From NCBI GenBank assembly GCA_910577815.1, contig CAJTNO010000002.1, positions 124,001 through 188,000 on the forward strand: a stretch of 64,000 nucleotides of DNA. The letters are read 5' to 3'. The position numbers and the translations under genes are program-made. The notes beneath the pieces are model-generated. The model searched no databases. It saw only the letters and a program-made list of their open reading frames with translations, and had not been told where the DNA came from. This stretch comes from an uncultured Christensenella sp. (GTDB lineage: Bacteria; Bacillota; Clostridia; Christensenellales; CAG-917). Shown here piece by piece: positions 60,948 through 64,000 of this stretch; position 1 is the first letter of the stretch; each line of letters starts with the position of its first letter.

Positions 60948-64000
<3,053 letters not shown>

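Overview
The window comes from an anaerobic, probably spore-forming member of the Clostridia (Firmicutes/Bacillota). It carries the SCIFF ribosomal peptide and its radical SAM maturase, reverse rubrerythrin with a PerR-type regulator, a Rex redox repressor, the clostridial pairing of a B12/radical SAM protein with its DUF2344 partner beside RNase G, and sporulation-linked genes (spoVG, SpoVB-like flippase, SpoIVFB-like protease, SpoIIQ-like M23 protein). Most genes have strong AGGAGG-type ribosome sites. Vegetative promoters of the TTGACA-17-TATAAT type can be read by eye. The genus cannot be fixed from sequence alone.

Layout, left to right. 1-2.2 kb: minus-strand operon SCIFF peptide -> maturase -> rex (rex runs off the left edge), with a promoter and an internal terminator. 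2.3-5.8 kb: PLP decarboxylase, a lipoprotein with an eroded hydrolase fold, and a zinc-less MDR oxidoreductase. 5.9-10.7 kb: operon of ROK kinase, B12/radical SAM protein, DUF2344 and rng from one strong promoter. 11-17.2 kb: a stand-alone 2058-residue DUF4011/helicase/endonuclease-fold protein with its own promoter and terminator; this is the best candidate for an accessory (anti-phage) system. 17.3-22.7 kb: ppx, maf, mreB-like, minD, minE, a small membrane protein and an M50 protease, with no minC. 22.9-28.5 kb: two half-size TSUP permeases and a 1480-residue surface lipoprotein with five repeated modules. 28.9-32 kb: SpoVB-like flippase, DUF421 and DUF4363. 32-36.7 kb: murC, spoVG, an acyl-CoA ligase and an M23 protein behind a forespore-type promoter. 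36.8-42 kb: an AraL/AraM-like pair, DUF1540, the rplI-trmN6-rsmI operon and a SecD-P1-like lipoprotein. 42-43.1 kb: perR and reverse rubrerythrin.

From 43.1 kb to the right edge everything is transcribed leftwards and is core informational machinery: rpoC (partial) -> metK -> recD2 -> comF -> secA -> prfB -> tsaD -> ybxF-like -> rpsL -> rpsG -> fusA -> tuf -> rpmG -> secE -> nusG -> rplK -> rplA -> rplJ -> rplL -> terminator. The common clostridial order rplL-rpoB-rpoC-ybxF-rpsL is broken twice: rplL ends in a terminator with no rpoB after it, and six genes lie between rpoC and ybxF.

Two themes recur. First, three genes (decarboxylase, murC, acyl-CoA ligase) have -10 boxes 5-6 nt before the ATG and no ribosome site, so they are probably leaderless. 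Second, several proteins keep an enzyme fold but have lost the expected catalytic or metal residues (hydrolase-like lipoprotein, MDR protein, AraM-like protein). Positions of sites were read by eye; no alignment or search was run.
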